64,000 bases of DNA from Penicillus capitatus (GCA_965649825.1 OZ287700.1:1116001-1180000), one strand, 5' to 3'. Shown: positions 35,456 to 47,964, numbered from the stretch's first letter. Translations and numbers: made by a program. The notes: a model not told the origin generated them from the letters alone.

Positions 35456-36546
35456 TCATATGAGACAGGTGTCATCTCTGGACACGCATTGGGATGTGTA
35501 AAGTGGTTCGAAATTGAAGTTGGAAGGTCGCTGCAACCAGTTGTCTGCCGTCCATGTATATTTGTCTCCACTTTCGATGTAATGCACTGTATAGGCATGT
35601 CTCGATCTGTCAGAAGTGTTTTCATGGCTGAAATGCACGACACTTCCATGAAGCAAAACGAGTGTCCCGGCTTCAACCGGTAACGCCTTGAAGAGGCTGA
35701 GATCCCATTCTGGCCATTTCCCTTCCAACAACTCGAGCATTTTGCCATCACGCCTCCCGTATCTCGCATACAGTCCGTCCTTGTGCGAACCGGGAAGAAT
35801 GTATAGACAGCCATTCTCAACCGTCGCGTCCTGAAGTGCTATCCACGCCCCTATCACCGAGGGTGGATCTGTGTAAAGAAAGGAGCTGTCTTGATGAGGC
35901 ACAACTTTGCCACCGATGCGTGGTTGCTAGACAACACCCATCTATTTCACCATACATACAGATCGGACTCGGCTGTACCTTGCAGATATACATGGACTGA
36001 ACTGGCACGGGTCGCTGATAACCAAGACTTTTGAAAATCCTGCAGATCTTTTCCGATCGAGAGAAGCTTCGGAAGATTTTGTCGAGATCATGAAGCGCTG
36101 ATGTTCATCAATGAGGAAAGGTCGGAGAGGACGGGAACGAACCGTGACCGATTTTGTTGACTGCAAGGGTCTTATCGCATTTCAGCACACCAGCCTCATC
36201 GACGGCACCTTCCTCCAAGAAAAACCCGACGGAGCCAGCGCTCTTGAGGAAATAATCGGATTGTATCTTGTCCTGCGGAAGAAGTACTCTTAGCTGTCGT
36301 TAGCCTCTGGGAAAGCACCTTACTCGATCTGTGGTGGAAAAGAAAGTGACGGTTGTAGGGTCAAAGCTTTGAAGAAGCTCTGTTGCTCTTCCACGTAGCG
36401 ATATTACCTCTCTCTTCGATGCGAAGTCCTTCAAAACAAGATATCCTGTACAGATAGATAATTCAGTGCGCCATCGAACATGCGCTCGGACCTTCTGTCT
36501 CGAAGAAGTGGAGCTGTTTCTGAGACAACGTCGAAATGTATTCCAT
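35456..36546 (-). CDS. Phytanoyl-CoA dioxygenase family protein (PHYHD1-like)
   Basis: About six exons on the minus strand run from the ATG at 36546 (MEYISTLSQKQLHFFETE) to the stop at 35456. Order and wording match PHYHD1: GYLVLKDF, DKIQSDYFLKSAGSVGFFLE, VNKIGHALHDLD, FKSLGYQRPVPVQSMYICK, GGKVVPHQDSSFLYTDPP, GAWIALQDATVENGCLYILP and VLLHGSVVHFSHENTSDRSR. The iron ligands HxD (H-Q-D) and the distal His, and the 2-oxoglutarate Arg in SDRSRHAY, are present, so it should be an active 2OG/Fe(II) oxygenase. Its substrate cannot be told from sequence. Introns are about 50 nt. The first in-frame joins, including the H|ALHDLD junction, work cleanly. Confidence 0.92.
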
Positions 36547-36699
36547 TCCAAGTACTATGCGAGCATTTGGAGAATGGTCACCGAGATGTGGCAACAGAGA
36601 TAATACGGTCAAAATGTGCTCATTTTGCGAAAATCCATGTTGGCATACGCGACTATACCTGTACGAAAGTCTTCTGCGTTTACTACGGGTAACCAAAAC

Positions 36700-37863
36700 G
36701 CAGTCAGTAAAAAGGAGATTACTTAACTGCTACGATAATGTCGTTGCGCCTCATCATCACTTTGAGTGAAGAGGCCAAAAATCATGTCTTTTCTGAGTTC
36801 TGTGTACTTTTACCGCAGTATAGATAGTAGTACAGCTCGAATTGAATAGATCTCTTTTGAAAAGTTCCTTAAACCAGAGTCCCATATAAGTTAGACGGTG
36901 AAATCATGAACAGGACAAAAAGGCTAAGTTGCATAACTCATCTGGGGAATTATCGAGGTCTGGATTGTCTGTGAAGTTCGAAGGCTGCACTCTTTCGACA
37001 GTATGCTTCATCAACAAGCGATATCCACACCAGTAGACAGGTTTGATTAATGTAATCGTTTCCATGTGCTAAGCACAGGATATAGTTATCACGGGGAATA
37101 GATGCAAAGTAGTTCGAGCACGACACCGTAATGTAAAGAGAACGTGCACTTCTAAGTATCAGATCACACAGTGTACGGATTAAAAACCCTTGTCGCTGTC
37201 GATCAAAGAGTGGAAGTATGATGAAAAGATCCAATGTGCGATAGGATGTAGACTCCTCACTGTTTGAAAACGATTATCGGATTGTTACTTACTACTGTCC
37301 GCATTCAGATCTTGGTCGATGTTATGTTCCGTCGCTGTCATTCTTTCTAAGAACTCTTCATCATTGGCTTTCATCAGTCGCACAATTTTGTGTGGCATGC
37401 AAACAGCGTATGTGGCTAGAAATTCATATTCAAGTCTGGTCTTCCTGTTCGTCAGGTTAGTTACACCTGCGACAATCGTAAAAACAAGCAGTTTAACTGC
37501 TTGATGGTGCGGTTTGTCGTTAAGTTACGACGTCGAGATAAATCATACGCACTTATTTTTTGGATCCGAGTCGATCGATCCTCTTCATCGAAACCGAATC
37601 GGATGGATCGTTTGTGCAATTCGTCTTTGTTTGTTCGATCGCCTATCGATCGATATCGCGATTTCGCGATCAAATCACGTTTTCGATTGACTAAGCACCT
37701 ATATAAAACTTATTTATAATGACTCGTTTACGAAAAACCAACTAACTTCATTAGTGTTTGCTCTAATCTTGTCATTTTTATGTTAGGCTTCATCCAAATT
37801 TCTTCGCATCGCAATTAGTATGTTCTCCTTTCAGCTCTGTTCTTAATTTGTTTTAATACGCCT
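36700..37863. other. Intergenic stretch, nothing supportable
   Basis: AT-rich with GATCGATC words around 37570-37680. No gene or RNA was recognised. Confidence 0.45.
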
Positions 37864-38163
37864 TTAATTTTGTCCGATCGATCGCCAATTGTACGCCATT
37901 GTTAAGCGTGGCGGAATGTCAGCCTCGGCAAGTTCTTCTTCAATATCTACAATAACTTAAAATCTAATGCATAAATGAGAATAGAATCTTACATGTTTTC
38001 TCGGAAAAAGTCTTCGCAGTTTAACATCGCGTACTTTATTTGCCCGATGCGTATATTCTTGTCGCCGATCCATTTTTGAACAAAATCGTGGAGCTCGCTC
38101 GACTCTCTGATTTCCTCGTCTAGTTCAGCTGCTTTCTTTTGCAAGCCGGTGCGTTTGTGTTAT
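37864..38163 (-). CDS. 3' exons of an unrecognised gene
   Basis: The minus frame KKAAELDEEIRESSELHDFV…YAMLNCEDFFREN (37993 to about 38157) joins at phase 2 over a 37-nt intron (37956-37992). The last exon reads DIEEELAEADIPPRLTMAYN and ends at the TAA at 37864. The join is clean and the composition is protein-like (charged helix then acidic tail). A stop lies just upstream of the first exon in frame and no 5' exon was found; the gene may be partial or decayed. Confidence 0.45.
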
Positions 38164-38910
38164 ATTTTCTTCAGAGATAAGTAAATACCCACTTTCAATA
38201 ATGAAAACACTAAAGGTACGTCGATGTTGTGAGTCAGAATCAGATGTAAGTAAGTAAGTGTCTTAAAGCGTTCACAAAGGAAAATGTCAAAATCAGAAAA
38301 CCTCTTATTAACTTTCTATTTATATACATGCTGTGACCATCATCATGTCGCTATCATCATGACTTGTTAACATCTCTCGACAGTCAACACGTCAATAAAT
38401 ACCCGGAGATTGTGTTGGGCACGATGCGTTATGAACCGTACGATTACACAAGCCGTGTACGTATGTAGAACATCCTTTTAGCCCACGTCTTCAAAAATGC
38501 TTTTACAAAACTATCAACAATCATCGCAAACCATTAATTGAACCTCACCGTGTCGCAGCGAAATATCCTCGCGACCCCCGTTTGGATTTTTTCAGTTCGG
38601 CATGTCGAACATTAATTTGTAACGTTGGTTCTTACTTATTATGCAACAACGAATCTTGAAGGCAGGGAGATCAACCATTCTAGCATTTTTCTTTTAAACG
38701 TGTATTGTACTAGGTAGACATTGGTGAAAGGTGTTCGTTAGATGGATCAATCGTCAATCACACGAAATAGCTATCGATCTCTTATCGATCGTGACGATTG
38801 ATATGACCTCTCGCAACAATCGGTTGATCAATCGCGATGATAGACAACATAGTTTGCCGGAGAAGTTACATGCTACTCTTGCATATCCTCATATTAGTCC
38901 AAATTCAGCT

Positions 38911-41900
38911 TCATGTCTTTGGCAGGTTTGGAAATGCCTGAGAGATGCCTTTTTTGATACACGAAACACAAGTCAAGACTTCTTTCGACGTAAGATCCCA
39001 TCGAACAACCTCCAGTGGTGATGTGTGTAAAACGAGAGACATCGTTGGTTTATTTCTCGATCCTTTCACTGTCAGTGCATTGTGCAGTAAACGAGGGACG
39101 ATGCACTGGAGCACGATGTTATTCTTTTCTGTAAGCAGTATGTCGATCAGCGTCCTCAACGACAGCTTGTTAAACTCAGTTCTCATCACCATCTTAACTT
39201 CATCAGAGCGATCATTCGAGAGTAGACTGCCTATCTTGTGCAGAAGAGGAAATTCCCGAGGCACCTCGCCGAGCGATTTGGCCAGTTGGGCGGCAAAACC
39301 GATTCGCACATTTCGATCTTTGATCTTGCATGCCTTTCGCCCGAGTTCAGCCAGTTTCTGCTCTTGAGCCGGACAGGCGATAAGCAGTTGCGGAATTTGC
39401 TTCACATACATTTGTCGTCCAGCGTCGTCCAGTAGTTGATAGTTCACTTTACGAAACTGTTTGGCGATGAACGCCGTATGTTCTGATACGGACTGGATGA
39501 GAAATGGAATCTGCTCCAAAATGAGGCAACCGATTTGTGATCGACTCAACTCATTCAGCTGGGCAAAGTGCATGAGAATCAACTCCTCTGCCCTTTCTGG
39601 ACATGCCTGCGCAAATCGAGGAAGATTTCTGATGGCTCTTGCATTTTCTTCAGGTTCGTCACCCAAAAGCATTTCATAGTGCAAACGCATATCCTCCTCC
39701 GTGCAAGCTCGATCGATCGAGAACGAATCGGACAGTAAAGAATTCTTAAATTGCATCTTCTGAGTCGCCTGATCGATCGATGACGACGCATCCATAGAGG
39801 AGGTGCTGAGAGAATAGCATTCAAACTTCTTAGACGCTCGGATTGAAGTCCACTTCCTTTTGCGTGGACTTGAGAGTTCGCCACTATCTTGTGAAAGCGA
39901 GAGGCTGTTCAGATCGACCGTTTCTTCCTTCTTAACAGCAAATTTGCGTTTCGCTTTGTCCAGAAGACTGTGCGTGTGCTTGGGAAACGCACTGCAGATG
40001 TTGGATACTTCAGACAAAACCTCGTGGATCAAGCTGTGCAGCTCTTTCTTCTCTCCCAAAACAGTCAGGAGTTGTGAGATCGCTTTCACAATGGGCTCCA
40101 CCGTTTCGAGAAACGTTGTCTCATATTTTCCTTTTCTTTTGGTGACGGCGAGATAGCCTTCCACTAGGCGAAGCTTCAAAACAGCATGTTGGAATCCAAA
40201 CACTTCCACCTGATCTGCATCCACCGATGCTAACATTCTCTGAAATCCCTCGACTCCCTGCGCACGACTGACTTCTTCTGCCATGAAGCACAGCATGACT
40301 CTGTATTCTCGATAGTACTTATTTGCTGTGACAAATCTCGATACCATGTAAGCGCTGTCTCCTCCTTCCAAAAGGTTTGTGGCAAGGTGACATGCTGCGA
40401 AGTACTCCTGGAAGGTCAGATGTGGAAACTGGTAATCACTTCCTGCCAGTTCCAGAAGCAAGAAGGCACAGTTCTTGACGACCTCATCCAGGTGTGCCTC
40501 ATCGATGTGCTCATGCACTAAGTACTGACTGATGATGATCTGCCCCTGATGTAGGGCATCGAATCCAATAGCCCCTAACTTTTCGAAAGCGGTCGAGCGC
40601 TGTGCATTCTTGATTCCATACTTCTCAACGAATCGATCCCAAATAAAGTGCGTCATGCTTCGGTAGAGCAACAGGATACTGCCATTGATTCTTTCGCGCT
40701 GGAGAACCTCTGCCTCTTCCTTCCACAGAAAACAGAGAATGAGAGTGTTCACCGGCACATGAGCAATTTCCCAAATGGCTTTGTTCTCCATCAAGAACCG
40801 TTCGAGAAGCCGAGCTTTCTCTTTCACAAGATCGCTATAAATGTACGAGAGAAGCTGTTTGTCGTTCATGCCGATGCATTCGACCTCGATATCGATCAGT
40901 TTCCTTTCATCGTGCATGCCGTAAGGACGACTCAGCATCAGCAACGATGTATCTCCATACTTTGCTTGATGCAAAATCTCTTCACATGCGGCAGCACCTT
41001 CATCGAGACCGTCCAGGATGACCAGCGTCGATGTGGACTTCAGATCTTCGTTGATAGTCTCGACGAGAAGTCTGAATTCCTCTTCGTCGTTCTTGCGCAA
41101 AAAGCAGACGTTTGCAATGGCAGTGGCCAACGATTTCTCTCGACGGACAGTCATATCATCATAGTCTTTCGATTGAAGTCTGCGCACGGGTAGCAAATAG
41201 ACACTACGAAACCGCTTCCCCCATTCGCCAGTCGACCAGAGATGGGCCAATTTACGACTCAATGTTGTCTTGCCTGTTCCTGGGTTTCCAACCAAAAGGA
41301 CTTTGGTGATATGTTGAGCAGCATGACCTGGCTCCAGACATCTGTCTTCGAAAAGTTCGCGGATCGGAATCGGACTCTTGTCGAGATCAAGTCGTTCGCG
41401 GTACACGGTCGGTTGATGTTCCAGATCCAGTTCTTCGATGCTGCTGTCATCGCTTTCTTGTACCGCTTCCAGAAGCATCAGCTGACTCTTCATCAGTTTG
41501 ACATGCTTTGCAGGTTGGCCTTCGAACATGGAACTCGCTGTTGTGAAGCTTGGCTCTTGATATCTTAATCTGAGCTCCTCGCGAATCTTCTCGATGTCCC
41601 TTTGTGCTCGAAAAATCTCAATGTACTCCACTGCTAAATCGAAAAGACAATTCGATACGACAGGTTGTGAATCGGAGATCTGGGAAGACAGTTTTTCAGC
41701 AAGGCTTTTCGAACCGAGCCAAGTTTCTATATCAAAAGAAACTTTGCTGTGGCATCCAGACGCTATCAATGTCTCTAAAGCGACAACGACATCAGCTGCA
41801 GCACTTCTTTTCAGTTCACCGTGTACAGAGAGTAATGCATCCAGCAATGCTTCAAATATCTCTGCATCTTCACCCCATCCATCGCATGCCGAGCGTTCGC

Positions 41901-43093
41901 AGACGGCGCGCTCTCCCAGATTCAGAAGCAGCGCGAGGGATTCGGAACGTACATCGCTTGTTGGACTATGAATACAGAGCATACGAATCTGATCAATCAT
42001 GCCATACCGAAGGGCCTTACGAACTTCCTTCTTCATGGAAAGAGCGACAGCGCATTTCTCTCGGAAGCATTCCTTGAATGCTTCAAAGAATTTTGGTTGG
42101 CGAATGGTTTTCAGACTGGCCTGATATACATCCAGGAGATCGTCGTGCCATTTCTTATCCTTAATCGTCCGGCTACTGACAGCAGTTCTCACATTGCTTA
42201 GAGCAGATTCAAATGCTCCATGATCAAATTCGAAAGCTGCCAGAGATCGGACGCCTTGCATGGCACACAGGATTCCATACGCACCAAAGAAAAAACGGCG
42301 GCAGCCGTCCAGAAGCACCGAACGCTGCCCTTCTTTCTCCAGCATCTTCAAACTTTGCGCGATCAACATTGCCTGATAGCAATATGGATAATAATGCCGT
42401 TCTTTGGCGATATTCTCTAAGGCTTGCTTATATCTTTGATAGACTCCTTGATCGTCTGCAGGGTCCAGTTGTTTGCTTGCCACTTTCTTGATGCAGATGA
42501 GCGCTTGATGGAGAGCAAAGAGCGTGGCTCCGTGGGTCGGGTACGTTTCTTTGGTCAATGGAGTGCCTTGAGGATTCAGTTTCGCCAGCATGTCATTGGC
42601 GAGCTGCATGAGATGTGATGGATCGCCTTCGAAGATCACGACATCTATCTTCTCCAAGGCACTATCCAGTGTCTCCATCAGTTCCTTGCCGACATAGGTA
42701 TCTCTGGTTTTCTCGCACAAACTACAAAACCAATTCCGCAGTAGCTCTCTGCTGAAACTGGAGTGCGAATTCAGATTTCCAAGAAGGGCATATTCTCTCA
42801 GTTCGGCTGAATTGGCAGTGTAGAGATTATGTTCTGAAAATCTCTTAATGCATGCGCTTAACCATTCAGAGACGCCAGGCAGAGTAGACCAAGGACCGCT
42901 TCTATTGAGGGCGTCTACAAAACTTCTGGTATCTGACACCTCTCTCTTCGATACAGACTCTTGTAGGGGACCTCAACATCGTTGCCATTCGTGATCGATT
43001 CGATAGGAGACCCGTTTTCTCACTTGGACCATCTTCTCCAGGAAAGGGACGCGTTGTCGTTTCCGGGTGTTCTTCGCGGTCTGTCGTGTACAT
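38911..43093 (-). CDS. NACHT (STAND) NTPase 1 with helical N- and C-terminal regions
   Basis: Two exons: ATG at 43093 to 42955, a 22-nt GT-AG intron (42933-42954), then a 4-kb exon to the TGA at 38911; 1,386 aa. Residues up to about 550 are helical, with a landmark THGATLFALHQAL shared with NACHT 2. The NACHT domain follows: Walker A LLVGNPGTGKTTLSRKLA (about 560), the LLPVRRL strand, Walker B TLVILDGLDEG (about 650), sensor LLMLSRPYGM and winged-helix FPHLTFQEYFAACHLA (about 850). The C-terminal 400 residues are helical without sharp repeats. STAND NTPases act as ATP-switch platforms in immunity or death signalling. No TIR, CARD, death or protease domain was recognised at the N-terminus. The function here is inferred from the family only. 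Confidence 0.92.
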
Positions 43094-43317
43094 AGCCGAC
43101 TGTGGATAACGATGCTCTGTGCTCTAGCGTGCAACTGTTGCCGTGACAATCTGTCGTTCTTCCTTTCTGCGTGCGATGACGCATCAACAGCGACCAGGCA
43201 CATTCGACATCAGCATCTATTTGACGGTTACCAAAGACGCGTGGGTTCTTCTACACTCAACGGTAAAGAAGTTCATCTCGGGTCAGCAGTCCATACAGCG
43301 TTCCGGTGAAGCCAGTA

Positions 43318-44410
43318 CTATTTCTCAATGGAACTCGTTTGGACATGCTCTCTGGCTAAAGGCTCGTAGAAAACAAAAGTTCGGTTGTATGCTTCTGGCA
43401 ATTCCGCAAAGACCATCTGTTTGTGCGGTTCGGAGATTATCTGGCCAATGCTGTTGATGTCCTGCACAAACATACCGAGAGGATCAGTGACCGCTTTTGG
43501 GTATGTCTTGTAGGCGGAGGCGGCATTTTTCTTGATCAGTTGAAGCTTTTCCACAGCGACCGCCGCTGGATCCGTCATATACTGTCAAAAACTGTCCATT
43601 AGAAACAGAAGGCGCACCTATTCGCGCTCCTGAAGTGAAATGCATGATACGCAAGATGTAGACATGAGCAATGATCTTGCACAGTGCTTCAATCTGTTGC
43701 GCACTCTTCTCACCATCAACAGCATCTCTTGCGAGCTGCTTTACATACATCTCATATCTCTCGACCTACAAATGACCTCCCCGCTTAACGGGCATTGTTA
43801 CGAACAGATCGCACAGCATCTTCTGCTTTGATATTCTGATCTTCGAGTCCAGGGCTGTTCTGAACAAAACTTTCAAAATCGTTTAGGAGACAGGCCCCTC
43901 GATCGAGCTGCCTCTTCGAAGACACGTAATGCATGGCTTCCATGTTGAAATCTCCGATATCTACCAAAGCAGACGTGAGTTAAAGAAGCACACCGAAGAA
44001 GATCGGAGGACCGTTCGCATGTGCAAAAAACTCGAGAACTTCGGCAATGGCCTGTTCTACAGCACGATGTCCTCGTGCCAGATTTGCAATAACGGTTCCG
44101 TATCGATCTGCTTCGAACTCCCATTTCTCAAAACGTTTCAGATTCTCTGCCCCTTCGCTGAGCGCTCCTGTACTCTAAACCCAATTCATGATGCACCACA
44201 GCGGCACGTCAACGTGTTTACTTGCAACAATTCTAGCGTCCTTGCAAGACGGTTGTGAAAAGGCATATCCGGGTCATGGGTGACATCCGAACGAAAACTC
44301 TGCACTTCCAGATCCTCCAAGTTCCCGTTCTCTCTCCCTGCTCCCCAATTCTTCAACTGAGCCCACCCGCATGTTGCTCAGTAGGTAACTGCTTTCTTCT
44401 TCAGTGTAGT
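43318..44410 (-). CDS. Multi-exon helical protein, unrecognised
   Basis: Minus-strand exons read LEDLEVQSFRSDVTHDPDMP…RLARTLELLQ. At phase 0 they continue STGALSEGAENLKRFEKWEF…ANLARGHRAVEQAIAEVLEF, then DIGDFNMEAMHYVSSKRQLD, KAEDAVRS|VERYEMYVKQLARDAVDGEK and KIIAHVYILRIMHF. The last exon has VEKLQLIKKNAASAYKTYPK and ends at 43318. The protein is nearly all helix, as in BAR-like or coiled-coil scaffolds, but no family is certain. The 5' end and the join near 43590 are unresolved. It is divergent from VTA1, starting about 450 bp away. Confidence 0.5.
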
Positions 44411-44853
44411 ACCGTGACGTAATCTAGTCGTCCCTCTGCTGCTTCTTTTGGATCAATTGGCCTGGTGTCACCCCTTTGTAGAGATCGAAAAACATTCTTT
44501 ACTGTCTATGACATCACAACGTCATCTCTCTTCTCTCATTTGTTGGAGAGAACCACATGCTTTTTTCGTCTCCGTGCGTTTCTTTCGGCTGTGGACGTTC
44601 TTTTTTGAACGTGGCTCGCCAAATCCTTTCTGTGCACGACAAAGCAAACTGCACTCCGCAAATGCTTCGTGTCCTCTCTTTGTCCAGCGGTGCATCACTT
44701 ATGGGTTCGTTGTGAAATGACACGTGTCGACACACGTCCATTGTCGGTCATTTTCTATTCAACCCATTGCGAAGCACCGACATCTGTTGCTTACACGAAA
44801 GAGAGCGCAAAGGGACTTGTTGCAGCGCAAACACTCTTTACATGTCACAAACA

Positions 44854-46690
44854 ATGGCCGACTGGGATGTACAAAAGAAGGCGCTACTGCCTTACTTACA
44901 GGTTCCCAGCTTCCTCCCTCGTCTCTCTCTGTAACGCGTCATTTTCGCAGCGAGCGGCAGAAATAGAAGCGGTGGACCCCAAAGTCGCTTACTACTGTCG
45001 TCTATACGCTGTCGAGCAGGCAAAAGCCGGTTGACGTGTTTCACATGTTTTAAGAGTATGTTTGTGCTCAACGTAGGGTATTAAGCTCGAACATCGAGAT
45101 CAGAGAGCGGAAGACCTGTTGGAATTGGTTCTGAACCAACTGGAAAAGGACAAGCCTCATCTCGTCCTCGACACCACCGTAGATTTAGAACACTGCGAGA
45201 GATTTGCCTTGAATGTCTATGTCAAAGCCAAGCGGCGAGACGAACAAGGCAACTCGGACAGAGACACCGCCAAAGCATACTATGCTGCATTCAATTTCAT
45301 CGAGGTTTGTCTTTGGATGAAAATGAAATGACAGGACAGGATAATGTACGGTGCATGCAGATTTTGAAGCAGTTTGGGCCGTTGTCGGCTGAAGTGGAGA
45401 AAGAACGCCGGTTTGCAGTATTTCGCGCTGCCGAAATCAAAAGGTGCTTAGATGAAGGGAAGGATCCGCCGGTGCTCGTACCATCCGCTTCAAACGATGT
45501 CAACAATGTCGTCACAGAACCAACTCTTTCTCAGAATCAGGGAGGGCCACCATTGAGTGAGCGAGCGATCGATACCTTTTCACTACGCGAATGGCGGCAC
45601 CATGGATGTCATCTAGTTGATTACGACCCGGGCTATGTCATTGGGAGCAAAATCTTATTCATGGACGGGGAATCTAGATTACTCAGAAAGGGCTTCATTA
45701 GTGGGAAAGCACCAGAAGGTATTAACAGTTCTCACTCTTTTTTGGAAACGTGATTGTGTCACAGTGGGTGGATTCTTCAATATTGAATCTGAGGATGGGA
45801 GCGAACGTCAACTGGGGGCGCTTTTTCTAGCACCCGATCTGGCAGAAGGTGACGAAGTAACTTACTTTTTCCCAGACGGTCGCCAACTGCAGGGATCCAT
45901 CACCGAAATGCACGCGGCTGAATGGTACCTCTCTTCTATAGCAGATTCGGCACAGAGTACTCAACGAGAATGCTGCATTGTCTTTAGGCCACCAACATAT
46001 GATCTGAAGCTAGAAGACGATACCATCTGCACTGTTACACATTCGCAGTTCGTTTTGAATTCTGATCCTATCACAGCTGAAGAGTCCAGAACACTGGACG
46101 AAGCGCTGGTCGATGCTGTCATGGAAAGCACAACATCTATCACAGCGACTCCGGAGCCATCCGGGGAAGCGGAAGCACGAGGAGCCGTTCGCAAAACCGG
46201 TTCATGGTTGAAGACAAAGACATCCAGTCGGAAACACATGTGCATCTTACAGAATCCAATCTCGCCGCCAGCAGAAGCTTCAAACTCTGCCACATCTGTT
46301 CCGGAAGATGCCATGTCGCTTGTTCCATCTGAACCTCCTCCGCGTTACAGTCTGCAAGAGAAGCCTCTGACACCAGAACAGTATTACACAGAAGAATACG
46401 GTTATCAGGACGAGCAGCAGCAGCCGCAGTCGCAGCAGCCCGTCGTCGAAGTTGTAAACCGTGCTACCGTCAGTCAGGAAAGTGCTCCGCCTTTATCATT
46501 GCCACCGCCGCCAATTTCAATTCCAAGACAAGCAGATTTTAAGCCAAATGCTGTTGCCATGCAACGAGCAGCGAGATGTGCGCAGAATGCGACAGCAGCA
46601 TTGAATTTCAGTGATGCAGAGCATGCCATTCAGTGCTTGCAGGCTGCCTTAAAGTGTTTGACTCAACCATCGACCGATTCGTTGCCGTGA
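44854..46690 (+). CDS. VTA1: VTA1/LIP5 homologue with inserted central region
   Basis: Exon 1 (MADWDVQKKALLPYLQ) joins over short introns to VDPKVAYYCRLYAVEQAKA, then LELVLNQLEKDKPHLVLD, CERFALNVYVKAKRRDEQG, AYYAAFNFIE|ILKQFGPLS and RFAVFRAAEIKRCLDEGK. This is the Vta1 N-terminal MIT-type domain. The C-terminus (AARCAQNATAALNFSDAEHA…LQAALKCLTQ) is the short Vta1 motif that binds VPS4. VTA1 stimulates the VPS4 ATPase that recycles ESCRT-III. Between the two lies an insertion (about 45,590-46,130) with two similar strand-rich units, around IGSKILFMDGESRLLRKGFI and GDEVTYFFPDGRQLQGSITE, followed by a Pro/Gln-rich linker. I know of no such insert in typical VTA1. A 45-nt intron at about 45719-45763 links the frames. 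Confidence 0.85.
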
Positions 46691-46949
46691 AATGCATTCC
46701 ATTCCATTTATTCGTACATTCGTGAAAAACTGGACGTGCGCTTTCGTATGTCGCTCTCGTTGTGTGTGTAAACATTGTCAAGCGCAAATCAGTGACGATT
46801 AAGAAGAGAAATGATGTTTCAAATCACGGATCCATACAAACAGCTGCTCTATAAGGCGGCCGAGATTCAATCACTTTTTGAAAGCTGAAGAGATTTTTGA
46901 GATTCCCGCTTTGCCAGCTGCAGCACAGAATGTACCTCCCTTCCTACAG

Positions 46950-47330
46950 TCATGCGTCTAAAATGGCACGATGTATAACAGATGCGTACTTGGCATACTG
47001 CACGCCATCCGTCCGAGCCCATTGCGCACCCTTTACGGTGCCATCTTTTGTGGCGGTGGCTGCTTTCTTGGCATACTGTACGCCATCAGTCCGAGCCCAC
47101 TGCGCACCCTTCACGGTGCCCTCTTTCGTAGCAGTGGCTGCTTTCTTGGCATACTGTACGCCATCAGTCCGAGCCCACTGCGCACCCTTCACGGTGCCAT
47201 CTTTTGTGGCAGTGGCTGCTTTCTTGGCATACTGTACGCCATCAGTCCGAGCCCATTGCGCACCAGCGCTCACTCCACGCGCCGTTGCTTTAGCTGCTTC
47301 TTTTGTCTTCTCAGTAAAACTTTGAAACAT
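46950..47330 (-). CDS. LEA-like tandem-repeat protein
   Basis: An intronless frame of 126 aa starts MFQSFTEKTKEAAKATARG. It is followed by 3.5 copies of a 26-residue unit, GAQWARTDGVQYAKKAATAT plus KDGTVK, and a short tail. The Ala/Lys/Thr-rich, amphipathic repeat and the TKEAAKATA start resemble group-3 LEA or related desiccation and membrane-protecting proteins. A distinctive point is the conserved QWARTDGVQYA core in each unit. The repeats are nearly identical at DNA level, so copy number may vary between strains. Assignment to LEA is by composition only. Confidence 0.65.
   Translation of the reverse strand: MFQSFTEKTKEAAKATARGVSAGAQWARTDGVQYAKKAATATKDGTVKGAQWARTDGVQYAKKAATATKEGTVKGAQWARTDGVQYAKKAATATKDGTVKGAQWARTDGVQYAKYASVIHRAILDA
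46993..47262. repeat. 78-bp coding tandem repeat, about 3.5 copies
   Basis: Units start at 46993, 47071, 47149 and 47227 at an exact 78-bp period and differ by only a few bases. The fourth unit diverges after about 35 bp. Confidence 0.95.
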
Positions 47331-47628
47331 AGTTGGTCGAAATCACAGTTCAGAAACGCAGATTCGATAATTGACGGATAGAACGACACTTTATATCTTA
47401 TAGCATTGTGGCAAAGAGAAGCTTTACAAATCATGATGTCATCTTGTCATCAAGTACCGGAGCGCTTCTGCCTCGCTATGTGCCGCCGATGGAGCAGGAC
47501 GTCACTGCTTCTTAACAATACCCAATAGCCAGTCGATGATGTACTTCGGTTACGAATCAGCAAGATAAGCGCTCTAGTCAGCGACTCAGTCGAGAACCGC
47601 ATCGTCCGTCCAGATAGATTTCCATGAG

Positions 47629-47964
47629 ATGAGCTATCCCGGTGAGTGGGACTCGGGTTCGAGCAGATGTCGCATCTGCGGAAAGAAACAGACTTCTAAA
47701 CGTCTCTGCAGGCGATGCCTCAAGAAATGTTGCTCTCAATGCCTTCCCGAAGCCGATAGCTTCTGTTGCCAATGCAATGGGAATAGCCCCTTTCCGCCGG
47801 GCCACTGCTATCGATGTGGGACACGGGCAAAGGCGAAACGGCAATGTAAACTGTGCCTTCTAAAATGCTGTCATCAATGTTTGGGAAACCAAGAGCTTTG
47901 TCAATATTGTCAGTCGGACCTTGTACTTCTGGAGATGAGCGAAACGGAAATTGTATTTCACTGA
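47629..47964 (+). CDS. Double zinc-binding domain protein
   Basis: An intronless 111-aa protein starts MSYPGEWDSG. It carries two copies of one Cys-rich module: CRICGKKQTSKRLCRRCLKK-CCSQC ending in CCQC, and CYRCGTRAKAKRQCKLCLLK-CCHQC ending in CQYC. Each has four CxxC-like pairs in an arrangement resembling a treble-clef, B-box or FYVE-type fold. The modules lie about 50 residues apart and look like an internal duplication. The partner (nucleic acid, lipid or protein) cannot be inferred. Confidence 0.65.
   Translation: MSYPGEWDSGSSRCRICGKKQTSKRLCRRCLKKCCSQCLPEADSFCCQCNGNSPFPPGHCYRCGTRAKAKRQCKLCLLKCCHQCLGNQELCQYCQSDLVLLEMSETEIVFH

Noticed and set aside
46993-47262. CRISPR-like array
   Set aside because: Repeats are directly adjacent at 78 bp with no unique spacers, and the unit is coding.
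46897-47381. Plus-strand repeat proteins over the 78-bp array
   Set aside because: Both plus frames are hydrophobic and Cys-rich by-products of the repeat. The minus frame has a proper start, LEA-like composition and a complete stop.
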